NCBI GenBank assembly: GCA_021733665.1
Contig: JAHREI010000003.1
Span: 248,001-312,000, forward strand
DNA: 64,000 bases
Source: Bacillus subtilis
GTDB lineage: Bacteria; Pseudomonadota; Alphaproteobacteria; Rhizobiales; Rhizobiaceae
Direction: 5' to 3'
The notes under the pieces were generated by a model, which did no database searches, was not told where the DNA came from, and was given only the letters and a program-made list of their open reading frames with translations. Shown one piece after another: positions 27,326 through 35,314 of this stretch (position 1 is the stretch's first letter; each line of letters opens with the position of its first letter). Both the position numbers and the translations under genes were made by a program.

Positions 27326-27710
27326 AATCGTTTTAGGATATGAAGGTTATGACTGAGATTGATGATGCAGAATGCATCAGCAGCGTATTGATGAAAGGCG
27401 CTTGATGCTTCCGGAAACCTAAAGGTTATTGCCTGTACTTGGCTGATTTCCTATGTCGCTTGCCGCACACAAAACGAGATGGTGCAACATGAAACATGTC
27501 CGGAATTACTTCTCAGTCATTCAATGTCAAAGCCGGATTGTCAGATATTTGCCTGTGGCAAATTTGATTTACTGAAACCCTCGGCAAAGATTTTGTGATT
27601 TTTCATTGATTTCCCCACTGTATCGTATTGCAATACTTGTGATCGCATGTTAATATCGAACCATAAATTCCCCTTCTGCGTCAAGAGTTTTTTGCAATTG
27701 GAGCGTTTCA
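27326..27710. promoter_or_regulatory. Divergent regulatory region of IclR and peptide operon
   Basis: 385 bp without a gene. Three inverted repeats stand out: TGATGCA-GAA-TGCATCA at 27363-27379, ATTTGCC-TGT-GGCAAAT at 27547-27563, and GTATTGCAATAC at 27625-27636. The first two share a 7+3+7 geometry. The IclR protein encoded at 27711 is the obvious candidate to bind one or more of them. I do not see a confident -35/-10 pair. Confidence 0.5.
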
Positions 27711-28490
27711 TTGAGTGAAAGTGAAAGAAATCCTTTAATTATCAGCTCTTTAGTAAAGGCTATAACCCTGTTGAAAGCCTTTGATGAAGGCAATGCGGTA
27801 TTGGGTATTTCTGATCTGGTGCGCATTACGGGTATGGAAAAGAGCAGCGTACAACGCATATTGGCAACGCTATATTCCGAAGGCATGCTCAATCGTGACA
27901 ATCATAGCAGACGCTATCGCTTGTCCAACCAATGGTTGCACATGGCATACGCGCATTACATTGCCGAGCCGCTGACGTCACAGGTCATGCCGCGCTTGTT
28001 TGCATTGCAACAGCAAGCCGGACAGTCCTTCAATCTGGCGGAGATATGCGGAACATCGATTATTTATTCGGTGCGATTACCCGTGCAGCGCACGAATTTT
28101 GAGGGTACTTTGGTGGGAAGAACCCATCCGGCACTGAATACCTCCGGTGGCCGTGCTATCGTCTCAACATGGGATGCTGCAGCCAGGGAAGAGGCCACAC
28201 AAAACTGGCCGCTGACGGAATATACGCCACGTACCACTGTGGATCGCACAGAGATTGCGGAACTGGTTGAGCAGGCACGTCAGGACGGCTACGCCTTGTC
28301 CGTACAGGAAGTTTTGCTCAATGAAATCGGCATCGCAGCGCCTGTGAAATCTGCAACCGGCAAAGCCCGCGCAGCTATTCATTGCTCTGTTTCTATGGCC
28401 GATTGGTCGCTGGAGAGGGTACGTAAAGAACTGGCTCCAATATTGGTGGACGCTGCACGTACTTTTTTTGATCCGGGAGAAGAAATCTAA
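27711..28490 (+). CDS. IclR-family transcriptional regulator
   Basis: 259 residues. The N-terminal winged helix (SSLVKAITLLKAFDEGNAVLGISDLVRITGMEKSSVQRILATLYSEG) and C-terminal effector domain (AEPLTSQVMPRLFALQQQAGQSFNLAE...) are clear. The start is TTG at 27711 behind GGAG. It is divergent from the peptide transporter/transpeptidase/racemase operon and very likely controls it in response to a small-molecule product. Confidence 0.93.
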   Translation: MSESERNPLIISSLVKAITLLKAFDEGNAVLGISDLVRITGMEKSSVQRILATLYSEGMLNRDNHSRRYRLSNQWLHMAYAHYIAEPLTSQVMPRLFALQQQAGQSFNLAEICGTSIIYSVRLPVQRTNFEGTLVGRTHPALNTSGGRAIVSTWDAAAREEATQNWPLTEYTPRTTVDRTEIAELVEQARQDGYALSVQEVLLNEIGIAAPVKSATGKARAAIHCSVSMADWSLERVRKELAPILVDAARTFFDPGEEI

Positions 28491-28519
28491 AATAATCATT
28501 TATTTATAATGAGATAAAA

Positions 28520-28552
28520 TAGACTGGCATTGCCTGATACGATGCCAGTCTA
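28520..28552. terminator. Bidirectional terminator between convergent genes
   Basis: An 11-bp perfect stem (28520-28530 with 28542-28552) between the IclR and phytase-like genes. The minus-strand side is followed by TTTTATC, the plus side by AAAATTTAAT, so termination is better supported for the minus-strand gene. Confidence 0.75.
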
Positions 28553-28566
28553 AAATTTAATACAGA

Positions 28567-29922
28567 TTATTTAGCAGCCAGAAAATCGGCTACTTCCAAT
28601 AAAATGAACTCATTATTCGCTGCTTCGCCGATCTGACGTCCGGCCGAGAATGGCAGATTATTATCATTCCCAACCAGAATATGGTTCTCGTCGACACGCA
28701 TCACATCTTCAATTGTGAAGAACGGGAAGGTGAATTTACCTTTGAGATCGCGGGCGGCCGCAGTTTTCAGGATTGCCTTATTATCCGGATCCTGAATATC
28801 CATCAAATTGACATGACCGATACGGTGAATATAGCCGTCCGCATCAATTTTAGCTGTATCAACCAATACGATATTCTTCACTTTGGCCGGTAGCGGATAG
28901 CAGGCTGAAAGATCGTCTGTCTTACATGCAAGGCTCGGATCGCCTTCACCATTATCGCGTTCAATCACCAATGCGCGGGTATCATCAATGAAATTGAAAT
29001 CACCAATCGCTGTTGCACCTTCAGCAAGGCGGAAACGGTAATTGTTGCCTGTCCATTCGCCCTTACCGGTGTCAAAAGTCATGACACGGAGAAAATCGCC
29101 TTCCGGCTTGCCGCTTTCGTCGTAAAGAGGTTTTTCCAGCATAGCCCAAAGCTGATTGGTTTTTGGCTGTAAGGCCATGCCTTCATAACCACCGGAGCGC
29201 TGAACGCGGTAATCTTTGCCGGCAACGGCCGGTACTACTGTCCCCGGTGTATCCGGCCCTGTCAGTTGCTTGCCGTCAAGCATGGTCGGATAGACAGCTT
29301 TCACACGGCCATCAAGACCCGCGCGGATGATATAAGGGCCGAATTCTTCACCGATCCAGATTTCATCATCGAAATACTGAATGCTTTCCGGATCGAAATC
29401 CGCACCGGTCAGATAACGGCTGTCTGTGCCTTCATAGGCAATACGGAACGGCACTTTCTTATCCGGATCATGCAGAAATACAGAGTCCACACGCTCAACT
29501 TTGCCGCTCTCAAAATCCGGCTTCATACGATGGAAAAACAGTAAAGCATCAGGGCTGTTCGCCTTGGTGCCAAAACCATTATCCGTCAGGGTGAAGATAC
29601 TGCCGTCAGCTGCACGGTTCATCGCAAAGCCGGACATGCCCTGCACCGGTTGGCCGATAAAAGGGAGAGAGATGCCGGTGGTGTGGCTGCCATAGGCTTT
29701 GCCAACATCACCCATGACGCTCATCGGCTTATCATTGCGTGTTTTGCCGGTGAATTTGCCGGAGACCCATGCATCGCGCGGCGCATCGGCCGGAGGCGTA
29801 ATCAGCGTTAAAGCAGGCAGATAAGCATGACCTGCCAGTTTGGCAGTGAAGATTTCTTCGGCCAGACTTGGCGTGGATAAGGTAATGGCAGCAATGGAAG
29901 CGAGCAGATGGCTAAGGCGCAT
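28567..29922 (-). CDS. Phytase-like esterase, secreted
   Basis: 451 residues with a signal peptide (MRLSHLLASIAAITLSTPSLA, residues 1-21). The body fits the 'esterase-like activity of phytase' family (PF13449), a beta-propeller-like fold: GMSGFAMNRAADGSIFTLTDNGFG, FDPESIQYFDDEIWIGEEFGPYIIR, GYEGMALQPKTNQLWAMLEKPL and IGDFNFIDDTRALVIERDNGEG are the recurring blades. It is predicted to act in the periplasm on phosphate esters or related compounds. It is divergent from an alkaline phosphatase that has a Pho box, which supports a role in phosphate scavenging; the enzymatic activity of the family is poorly established. Confidence 0.88.
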   Translation of the reverse strand: MRLSHLLASIAAITLSTPSLAEEIFTAKLAGHAYLPALTLITPPADAPRDAWVSGKFTGKTRNDKPMSVMGDVGKAYGSHTTGISLPFIGQPVQGMSGFAMNRAADGSIFTLTDNGFGTKANSPDALLFFHRMKPDFESGKVERVDSVFLHDPDKKVPFRIAYEGTDSRYLTGADFDPESIQYFDDEIWIGEEFGPYIIRAGLDGRVKAVYPTMLDGKQLTGPDTPGTVVPAVAGKDYRVQRSGGYEGMALQPKTNQLWAMLEKPLYDESGKPEGDFLRVMTFDTGKGEWTGNNYRFRLAEGATAIGDFNFIDDTRALVIERDNGEGDPSLACKTDDLSACYPLPAKVKNIVLVDTAKIDADGYIHRIGHVNLMDIQDPDNKAILKTAAARDLKGKFTFPFFTIEDVMRVDENHILVGNDNNLPFSAGRQIGEAANNEFILLEVADFLAAK

Positions 29923-30231
29923 AGGGTTTCCTTAAGTTACGAAAACGAACACGCTGATCCTTAGCTCCGGAGTATGACGCCTGATTATCAGTTGAATAAA
30001 ATTATCTGCGCATGGATGTGAAATAATCATTGCAGTTTTATGTCGTCTCTATGTCTGTAATGGCATGTTTTAAGCATCAGGATTGTCATTTTAATGTAAA
30101 ATCCGTCTGATTTCCGGTGATAGCTGAGCCGGATTGCTGAATTTCACAATTCTGTCGGCGGACTGTTATATAACTGTCATCCGAAATTCTTATTCGGGTT
30201 CTGTATGGGACTCACTGTAGGAATTTCTGAT
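29923..30231. other. Divergent intergenic region with Pho box
   Basis: 309 bp between the phytase-like and alkaline phosphatase genes. The last 80 bp contain the three-repeat Pho box (30152-30184) and a small CCGAA/TTCGG inverted repeat at about 30182-30197. I see no equivalent box facing the phytase-like gene and no open frame of note. Confidence 0.6.
30152..30184 (+). promoter_or_regulatory. Pho box (three 11-bp repeats) upstream of alkaline phosphatase
   Basis: CTGTCGGCGGA, CTGTTATATAA and CTGTCATCCGA follow one another with exactly 11-bp spacing (starts 30152, 30163, 30174). PhoB binds tandem CTGTCA-like 11-bp repeats, so this supports PhoB control of the alkaline phosphatase 48 bp downstream. 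The middle repeat also contains the palindrome GTTATATAAC. Confidence 0.82.
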
Positions 30232-31989
30232 ATGCGCAAATTGCTTCTCGCTCTCGCTTCGGCGACTATGCTTACGACAACAGCCGGTGCTGCAACCGTC
30301 TATCCGCTGGACAGGGCAACAATCCTCGTCAATTCACCATTCGATTTCAAAGTTGAGTTCGACAAAGTTGTCAAACCGGAAGACATCAAAGTCACTGTGA
30401 ATGGTCAGAACTACGAAGCAGTGTTCGGTAGCAAGGCCGAGTTCGTTGCTGAAGAAAAGGGCGCTGAAGACAAAGTTCTGGGCTCAGCTCTCATCCTGCG
30501 CGGTCTTAAAATCGGTAAAGCCGGTGATTACAAGGTTGAAGTTTCTGCAGGCGAAGAAACTAAATCTGTAAACTGGGATGTCTATGCAACCGGTTCAGAA
30601 GCCAAAGCCAAGAATGTGATTTTCCTGATCGCCGATGGTTTGTCGGTTGCTCACCGCACCGGTGCCCGTATTATGTCCAAAGGCATGACCGAGGGGAAGG
30701 CCAATGGCCGTCTCAATATGGATGATATTCCACCGGTTGCTTTCATCGGTACATCCTCAACCCATTCGATTGCAACCGACAGTGCCAATACAATGTCGGC
30801 TTATATGACCGGCCATAAATCACGCGTGAACGCATTGGGTGTTTATGCTGATCGTACACCGGACAGTCTGGATGACCCGAAAGTTGAAACAATTGCTGAA
30901 GCAATGCGTCGCGAGACCAAAAAATCCATCGGTATTGTGACCAATTCTGAGCTTCAGGATGCAACGCCTGCGGCACTGGTTGCGCACACACGCAAGCGCG
31001 CCGACAAAGCTGAGATTGTCGGTATGATTTATGATGTAAAACCAGATGTTCTGCTCGGAGGCGGCTCGGCTTATTTCCTCGCTAAGGATGTGCCGGGCTC
31101 CAAGCGTAAAGACGATAAAGATTACATCCAGCTTTTCAAAGATGCAGGTTATGCGCTGGCGACCAGCAAAGATGAGCTTGCCGCTGCAAACACCTCTAAT
31201 CAGGATAAGCTGCTTGGTCTTTTCCACACCGGCAATCTCGATGTGACACTTGACCGTGAATTCCTCAAGAAAGGTACTGTTGAGAAGTTCCCGAACCAGC
31301 CGGGTCTGGTTGATATGACCAAAACCGCTCTGGAAAAGCTGTCCAAGAATCCGGAAGGCTTCTTCCTGATGGTTGAAGGTGCATCGGTCGACAAGATGAG
31401 CCATCCGCTCGATTGGGATCGTGCTTTAATTGAAACCATCGAGTTCGACAAAGCTGTCGGTGTAGCCCGTGAATTTGCTGCGAAAAATCCGGATACACTG
31501 ATTATCGTGACCGGCGACCATACACATGGCGTTTCGATTATCGGCACCGTTGATGATGAAAAACCGGGCGATGATATGCGCGAAAAAGTCGGCACCTATG
31601 ACAATGCCGGTTTCCCGAACTACGTAGACAGCAATGGCGATGGCTATCCGGACACCGTGGACGTATCCCGCCGTCTGTTCCTCTCGGCTAATAATGGTCC
31701 CGACCATTATGAAACGTTCCGTCCGAAAATGGATGGTGCTTTCGTACCGGCTGTGAAGAACGAGAAGGGCGAATATGTAGCCAATGAGGCTTACAAAGAC
31801 GTTCCGGGTGCGGTTTTCGTTCAGGGTAACATCCCGCGCGAAGATGACACCGGCGTTCACTCTGTCGACGATGTTGTTTTGCAGGCAATAGGCCCGGGTT
31901 CTGAAGGTCTGCGCGGTTATATGGAACAGAGCGATGTCTATCGTGTGCTGGCTGACGCCTTGGCACTTGGCAAAGCAAAATCCGAATAA
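30232..31989 (+). CDS. phoA: Alkaline phosphatase, periplasmic
   Basis: 585 residues. Signal peptide (1-20, ending AGA), then an extra Ig-like N-terminal domain (about 25-120), then the alkaline phosphatase fold: metal-binding IADG (Asp135), nucleophile Ser184 in ATDSANTMSAYMTGHK, VEGASVDKMSHPLDWDRA and VTGDHTHG metal ligands. It hydrolyses phosphomonoesters with two Zn and one Mg in known members. The length exceeds E. coli PhoA (471) because of the N-terminal domain and a C-terminal insertion with a DSNGDGYPD-type Ca-binding-like loop. ATG 30232 follows AGGA; upstream in-frame ATG 30205 would extend the signal peptide and is less likely. A Pho box lies upstream and a strong terminator follows. 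Confidence 0.92.
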   Translation: MRKLLLALASATMLTTTAGAATVYPLDRATILVNSPFDFKVEFDKVVKPEDIKVTVNGQNYEAVFGSKAEFVAEEKGAEDKVLGSALILRGLKIGKAGDYKVEVSAGEETKSVNWDVYATGSEAKAKNVIFLIADGLSVAHRTGARIMSKGMTEGKANGRLNMDDIPPVAFIGTSSTHSIATDSANTMSAYMTGHKSRVNALGVYADRTPDSLDDPKVETIAEAMRRETKKSIGIVTNSELQDATPAALVAHTRKRADKAEIVGMIYDVKPDVLLGGGSAYFLAKDVPGSKRKDDKDYIQLFKDAGYALATSKDELAAANTSNQDKLLGLFHTGNLDVTLDREFLKKGTVEKFPNQPGLVDMTKTALEKLSKNPEGFFLMVEGASVDKMSHPLDWDRALIETIEFDKAVGVAREFAAKNPDTLIIVTGDHTHGVSIIGTVDDEKPGDDMREKVGTYDNAGFPNYVDSNGDGYPDTVDVSRRLFLSANNGPDHYETFRPKMDGAFVPAVKNEKGEYVANEAYKDVPGAVFVQGNIPREDDTGVHSVDDVVLQAIGPGSEGLRGYMEQSDVYRVLADALALGKAKSE

Positions 31990-32004
31990 GCATTCTTTGA
32001 ACAG

Positions 32005-32037
32005 GGACAGGCGGGGCTACCCGCCTGTCCGGTTTTT
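32005..32037 (+). terminator. Strong terminator between phosphatase and ABC exporter genes
   Basis: An 11-bp perfect GC-rich stem (32005-32015 with 32020-32030), GCTA loop and GGTTTTT tail. The next ATG is at 32052 and its ribosome site begins at about 32042, leaving no room for a promoter after the terminator. The downstream genes must be reached by read-through or from an unseen promoter within the phosphatase gene. Confidence 0.9.
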
Positions 32038-32051
32038 CAGCGGAGGGTAAA

Positions 32052-32513
32052 ATGCGCACAGGACAATATCTCAATCGCAGGCAACTTATGCTTGCTGCAT
32101 TGGCAAGCGCACCTTTGCTGAGCTTGACTAACCGGACATCTGCCAGCGAGCAGCTTGACTTCGACAAACTCTATAAAAGCTTTGGCGTTCTGGGGCTGGA
32201 ATTTTCCGATCAGGTTAAAAACTCTGCGGGCAAACAAGTCGAAATCAGCGGATTTATGGCACCGCCACTGAAGGCTGAGGCCAATTTCTTTGTCCTGACC
32301 GAGATTCCGATGTCGATCTGTCCGTTTTGCTCATCGGATTCCGATTGGCCGGATAATATTATGGTGGTTTATCTCGCTTCCAAACAGACATTCGTACAGT
32401 TCAATGCGCCGATCCTGACGCGCGGTACTTTGGAATATGGCTCATGGACAGATCCGGAAACCGGCTTTGTTAGCCAGCTCCGCCTGCGTGACGCTTCATT
32501 CAAAACGGTCTGA
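32052..32513 (+). CDS. Tat-exported small periplasmic protein with CPFC motif
   Basis: 153 residues. The N-terminus LNRRQLMLAALASAP has the twin-arginine and hydrophobic pattern of a Tat signal. The mature part has VEISGFMAPPLKAEANFFVLTE and a CPFC motif near residue 97, resembling DUF3299-like proteins that accompany MacB-type ABC genes (from memory, low certainty). It overlaps the ATPase gene as TGATG. With a His-rich permease next to it, the Cys pair could bind a metal or redox partner. I would not name a function. Confidence 0.75.
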   Translation: MRTGQYLNRRQLMLAALASAPLLSLTNRTSASEQLDFDKLYKSFGVLGLEFSDQVKNSAGKQVEISGFMAPPLKAEANFFVLTEIPMSICPFCSSDSDWPDNIMVVYLASKQTFVQFNAPILTRGTLEYGSWTDPETGFVSQLRLRDASFKTV

Positions 32514-33223
32514 TGATGATACCTGCTCAAGTTTCCGGCCTGCCGCTTGATATCTCAAAGCTGGAGGTTCGTTTTGCCGGACTTCAGCTTCCGGTTTTAT
32601 CCATTGAAAAATTTAGCCTTGCTGCTGGAGAGCATCTGGCAATTACCGGCGCATCAGGCTCGGGCAAAAGTACCTTCGTTAATGCGATAACCGGTCTTGA
32701 AGCAGTTAAGACCGGAAAAATTATCTGGGGCGATACGGAAACCAGTAGCCTTTCTTCTTTCAAGCGCGATGCGTTTCGTGCCCGTAATATCGGCTTGGTC
32801 ATGCAGGATTTTCATCTGTTTGCCGGTCTTTCAACGCTCGCCAATGTGCTTTTGCCGCTCAAACTTAACCGTGGAGTAAAAGCTGCCGATCGTGAGCGTG
32901 CACTTGGTCTGCTTGAAACTGTTGGGATTAGCCGTCCTGCACAACATATCGAAACTCTGTCGCGCGGAGAGATGCAGCGTGTGGCGATTGCGCGTGCCTT
33001 GCTGGCAAAACCCGGCGTGATTGTTGCTGATGAACCGACGGCAAGTCTTGATCAGAAAACCGGTGCGGATGTTGCGGAACTGCTGGTGCGTCTTGCAACA
33101 GAAGAACAGGCAACGCTGATTGTCGTCACGCATGATCCGCAACTGATGCAATATTTGCAGCGGCACATTCGCCTTGAGGGTGGAAAAATTGTCAGCGACA
33201 CTGCGAAGGCAGAATTATCATGA
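32513..33223 (+). CDS. LolD/MacB-type ABC transporter ATPase
   Basis: 236 residues. Walker A GASGSGKST, Walker B VIVADEPTASLD, H-loop VVTHD. The signature reads LSRGEMQRVAIARAL, with Arg and Glu in place of LSGGQ, which is unusual but seen in some LolD-like ATPases. The start ATG 32513 overlaps the preceding stop as TGATG (a second ATG follows immediately), and the end overlaps the permease by four bases. It drives a mechanotransmission-type exporter rather than an importer. Confidence 0.92.
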   Translation: MMIPAQVSGLPLDISKLEVRFAGLQLPVLSIEKFSLAAGEHLAITGASGSGKSTFVNAITGLEAVKTGKIIWGDTETSSLSSFKRDAFRARNIGLVMQDFHLFAGLSTLANVLLPLKLNRGVKAADRERALGLLETVGISRPAQHIETLSRGEMQRVAIARALLAKPGVIVADEPTASLDQKTGADVAELLVRLATEEQATLIVVTHDPQLMQYLQRHIRLEGGKIVSDTAKAELS

Positions 33224-34461
33224 TCGCATTTATCCTTGTTGATCTGCGCCGTTTTTGGGGTGGTGCTGTTGCTATTATCGTGTTGCTGGCATTGTCGGTG
33301 GCGTTAAGTTCTGTTGTCACATTGCAGGAGAGGGCGGTACGGCTTGGCACTGCACGCGCATCAGACAAGTTTGACCTGATTATCGGTGCTGCCGGTAGCG
33401 ATACACAGCTGACATTATCGTCTGTTTTTTTGCAGCCTTCGCCATTGCCGCTTATATCCGGCGCTATGCTGGACAAACTCAGCAATGACAATCGCGTCGC
33501 CTTTGCTGCACCGATCGGTTTTGGGGACAGTGCAATGGGTTTCCCGATTGTCGGCACAACCACGGATCTGATTTCAGCTTTATCACCGGAGCTTGAGGAG
33601 GGTAAGTTGTTTTCGCGTTTGGGAGAAGCGGTGATTGGCTCGGCGGTTGATCTGTCTGTCGGCGGCAGGGTGAGCCCTATGCACGGGACAGTGGAAACCG
33701 GTGGTCACGCCCATACCGAAATCAGATATAAGGTATCAGGCAGAATGGCGCCGACCGGTACGGCATGGGATCGTGCTATTCTTGTGCCAATGCGTACAGT
33801 GTGGCAGTTGCACGGTATGGAAGCGCATGAAGAGCATGACCATAGTGAGCATGCCGATACGCCGCACGATCATGATCACGAGATTGATATTAATGCGCCG
33901 CTTGATGAAGTTTTTGATGCAAAAAGTCCGGGTATTCCGGCAATTCTGGTGAAACCTAAAACCATTGCCGATGCTTACCGGTTGCGTCAGGAGTATCGTT
34001 CTGAAAATACATTAGCCGTCTTTCCGGCAGAAGTGCTCACGCGGCTATATTCGACACTTGGTGATGCGCGCAGTCTGTTGCTTGGTATTGCTGTTGGTAC
34101 ACAAATTATTGTCGTCTTCGCGCTCTTACTCGTAGCTATTATGCATATCGGCGCGCGCAAACGTCAGATCGGTGCATTACGGGCATTTGGCGCTCCCGTC
34201 CGCTCAATTATTGCAATTGTGTGGGGCGAGTTGTTCTTGTTGCTATTGCTGGGAATTTTTCTCGGCCTCGCAATCGGCTATGCGGTGGCACATGCGATTA
34301 CATTGTGGCTCACGGCGACAACTGCGGTGCGAATGCCGGTTGGATTCGCGATGAGTGATGTTTGGCTGACAACTGGTTTTATCGCGGTTGCTGCTGTTGT
34401 TTCTCTGGTTCCTGCGCTTTTGGCTCTGCGTGTGAGTGCAGCGACAGCTTTGCGCTTATAG
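33220..34461 (+). CDS. MacB/FtsX-type ABC permease with His-rich periplasmic insertion
   Basis: 413 residues with the four-helix MacB/FtsX layout: TM1 about 13-33, a large periplasmic domain, then TM2-TM4 in the last 130 residues (LLLGIAVGTQIIVVFALLL, LFLLLLLGIFLGLAIGYAV, FIAVAAVVSLVPALLALRV). Inside the periplasmic domain residues 198-220 hold eight His among Glu and Asp (HEEHDHSEHADTPHDHDH), and a GGHAH motif at 161-165 precedes it. Such clusters bind Zn, Ni or Cu. The family exports or extracts lipoproteins and other envelope substrates; the His loop may sense or carry metal. It is coupled to the ATPase gene. Confidence 0.9.
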   Translation: MIAFILVDLRRFWGGAVAIIVLLALSVALSSVVTLQERAVRLGTARASDKFDLIIGAAGSDTQLTLSSVFLQPSPLPLISGAMLDKLSNDNRVAFAAPIGFGDSAMGFPIVGTTTDLISALSPELEEGKLFSRLGEAVIGSAVDLSVGGRVSPMHGTVETGGHAHTEIRYKVSGRMAPTGTAWDRAILVPMRTVWQLHGMEAHEEHDHSEHADTPHDHDHEIDINAPLDEVFDAKSPGIPAILVKPKTIADAYRLRQEYRSENTLAVFPAEVLTRLYSTLGDARSLLLGIAVGTQIIVVFALLLVAIMHIGARKRQIGALRAFGAPVRSIIAIVWGELFLLLLLGIFLGLAIGYAVAHAITLWLTATTAVRMPVGFAMSDVWLTTGFIAVAAVVSLVPALLALRVSAATALRL

Positions 34462-34573
34462 CAGCTATAAAAATACTGTCCTGCACTTTTTGCATAAAAT
34501 GAGGTCTCTCTCAGGCATAGTTGTATTAATTAGTTTAAGTATGAAATTTTATGCTTGAAATTATTTTTGAAAG

Positions 34574-34607
34574 TGACACCATAAGACCAGTTGTTTTTGT
34601 GGTGTCA
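34574..34607. repeat. Inverted repeat upstream of MarR gene
   Basis: TGACACCA (34574-34581) and TGGTGTCA (34600-34607) form an 8-bp inverted repeat with an 18-base loop, without a following T-run. It could be a weak terminator of the exporter operon or an operator for the MarR gene. Confidence 0.35.
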
Positions 34608-34649
34608 GGATTCCCGCTGGTTTTGGTTCCCTGACAAGTGATGCAAGAG

Positions 34650-34670
34650 GCGATCCGGATAGCGGATCGC
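34650..34670. promoter_or_regulatory. Perfect inverted repeat just before MarR start
   Basis: GCGATCCG-GATAG-CGGATCGC, 8+5+8, ends 14 bp before the MarR start and one or two bases before its ribosome site. It may be the MarR operator or an RNA hairpin that limits translation. Confidence 0.45.
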
Positions 34671-34684
34671 AACGGGGTCATAGG

Positions 34685-35194
34685 ATGAAAAAAGCAGAAG
34701 GGCAGTTGGCGGAGCAGAGTTCTGATATCGGGACAGTACCGTCTAAGCAGAGCCTGCGCGCATGGCTGAAACTGTTGAAGTCGACAAAACATGTTGAAGC
34801 AGTAATCCGCGAAAAACTGCGCACGGAATTTGATACGACCCTGCCGCGTTTTGATGTGATGGCGGCGCTGTACCGTTTTGAAAACGGCTTGAAAATGACA
34901 GAACTATCAGCGGCTCTGCGGGTGTCTAACGGCAATGTCACCGGTATTGTGGAGCGCCTCGTCACGGATGGTCTGGTTTTGCGCGTTCCTGTCGAGAACG
35001 ACAAGCGCGCAATGCTGGTTTGCCTCACCAAGAAAGGCCGTGAGGAGTTTGCTGCTCTGGCCGCTGCGCATGAGCGCTGGATCCGCGAGATTTTCAGTGT
35101 TTTGTCGCCGCAACAGTCAGCCGAGCTGGTCACTGTGATTGATACAATTGAACACGCATTGGCTCTGCAGAACGAGCACGATCATCTGCCTTAA
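34685..35194 (+). CDS. MarR-family transcriptional regulator
   Basis: 169 residues with the winged helix of MarR proteins (LPRFDVMAALYRFENGLKMTELSAALRVSNGNVTGIVERLVTDGLV). It lies 120 bp upstream of the CoA ligase on the same strand, at the head of the 2-aminobenzoate cluster. MarR proteins of aromatic-CoA clusters usually respond to the CoA thioester, so 2-aminobenzoyl-CoA is the likely ligand (inference). Confidence 0.93.
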   Translation: MKKAEGQLAEQSSDIGTVPSKQSLRAWLKLLKSTKHVEAVIREKLRTEFDTTLPRFDVMAALYRFENGLKMTELSAALRVSNGNVTGIVERLVTDGLVLRVPVENDKRAMLVCLTKKGREEFAALAAAHERWIREIFSVLSPQQSAELVTVIDTIEHALALQNEHDHLP

Positions 35195-35314
35195 AACAGG
35201 AAGAACATCCGTTTTAGTGCCAATATCAGGATATGCATGACACGATAAAAATTTGAAGTTTCTGACATTTTTAAAAAATAACGATGCGAGCATAAGCTTG
35301 CCGGGGAACAAAAA

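Noticed and set aside
34574-34607. Clear terminator after the ABC exporter operon
   Set aside because: The 8-bp inverted repeat has a long loop and no T-run, so it is listed only as a repeat.
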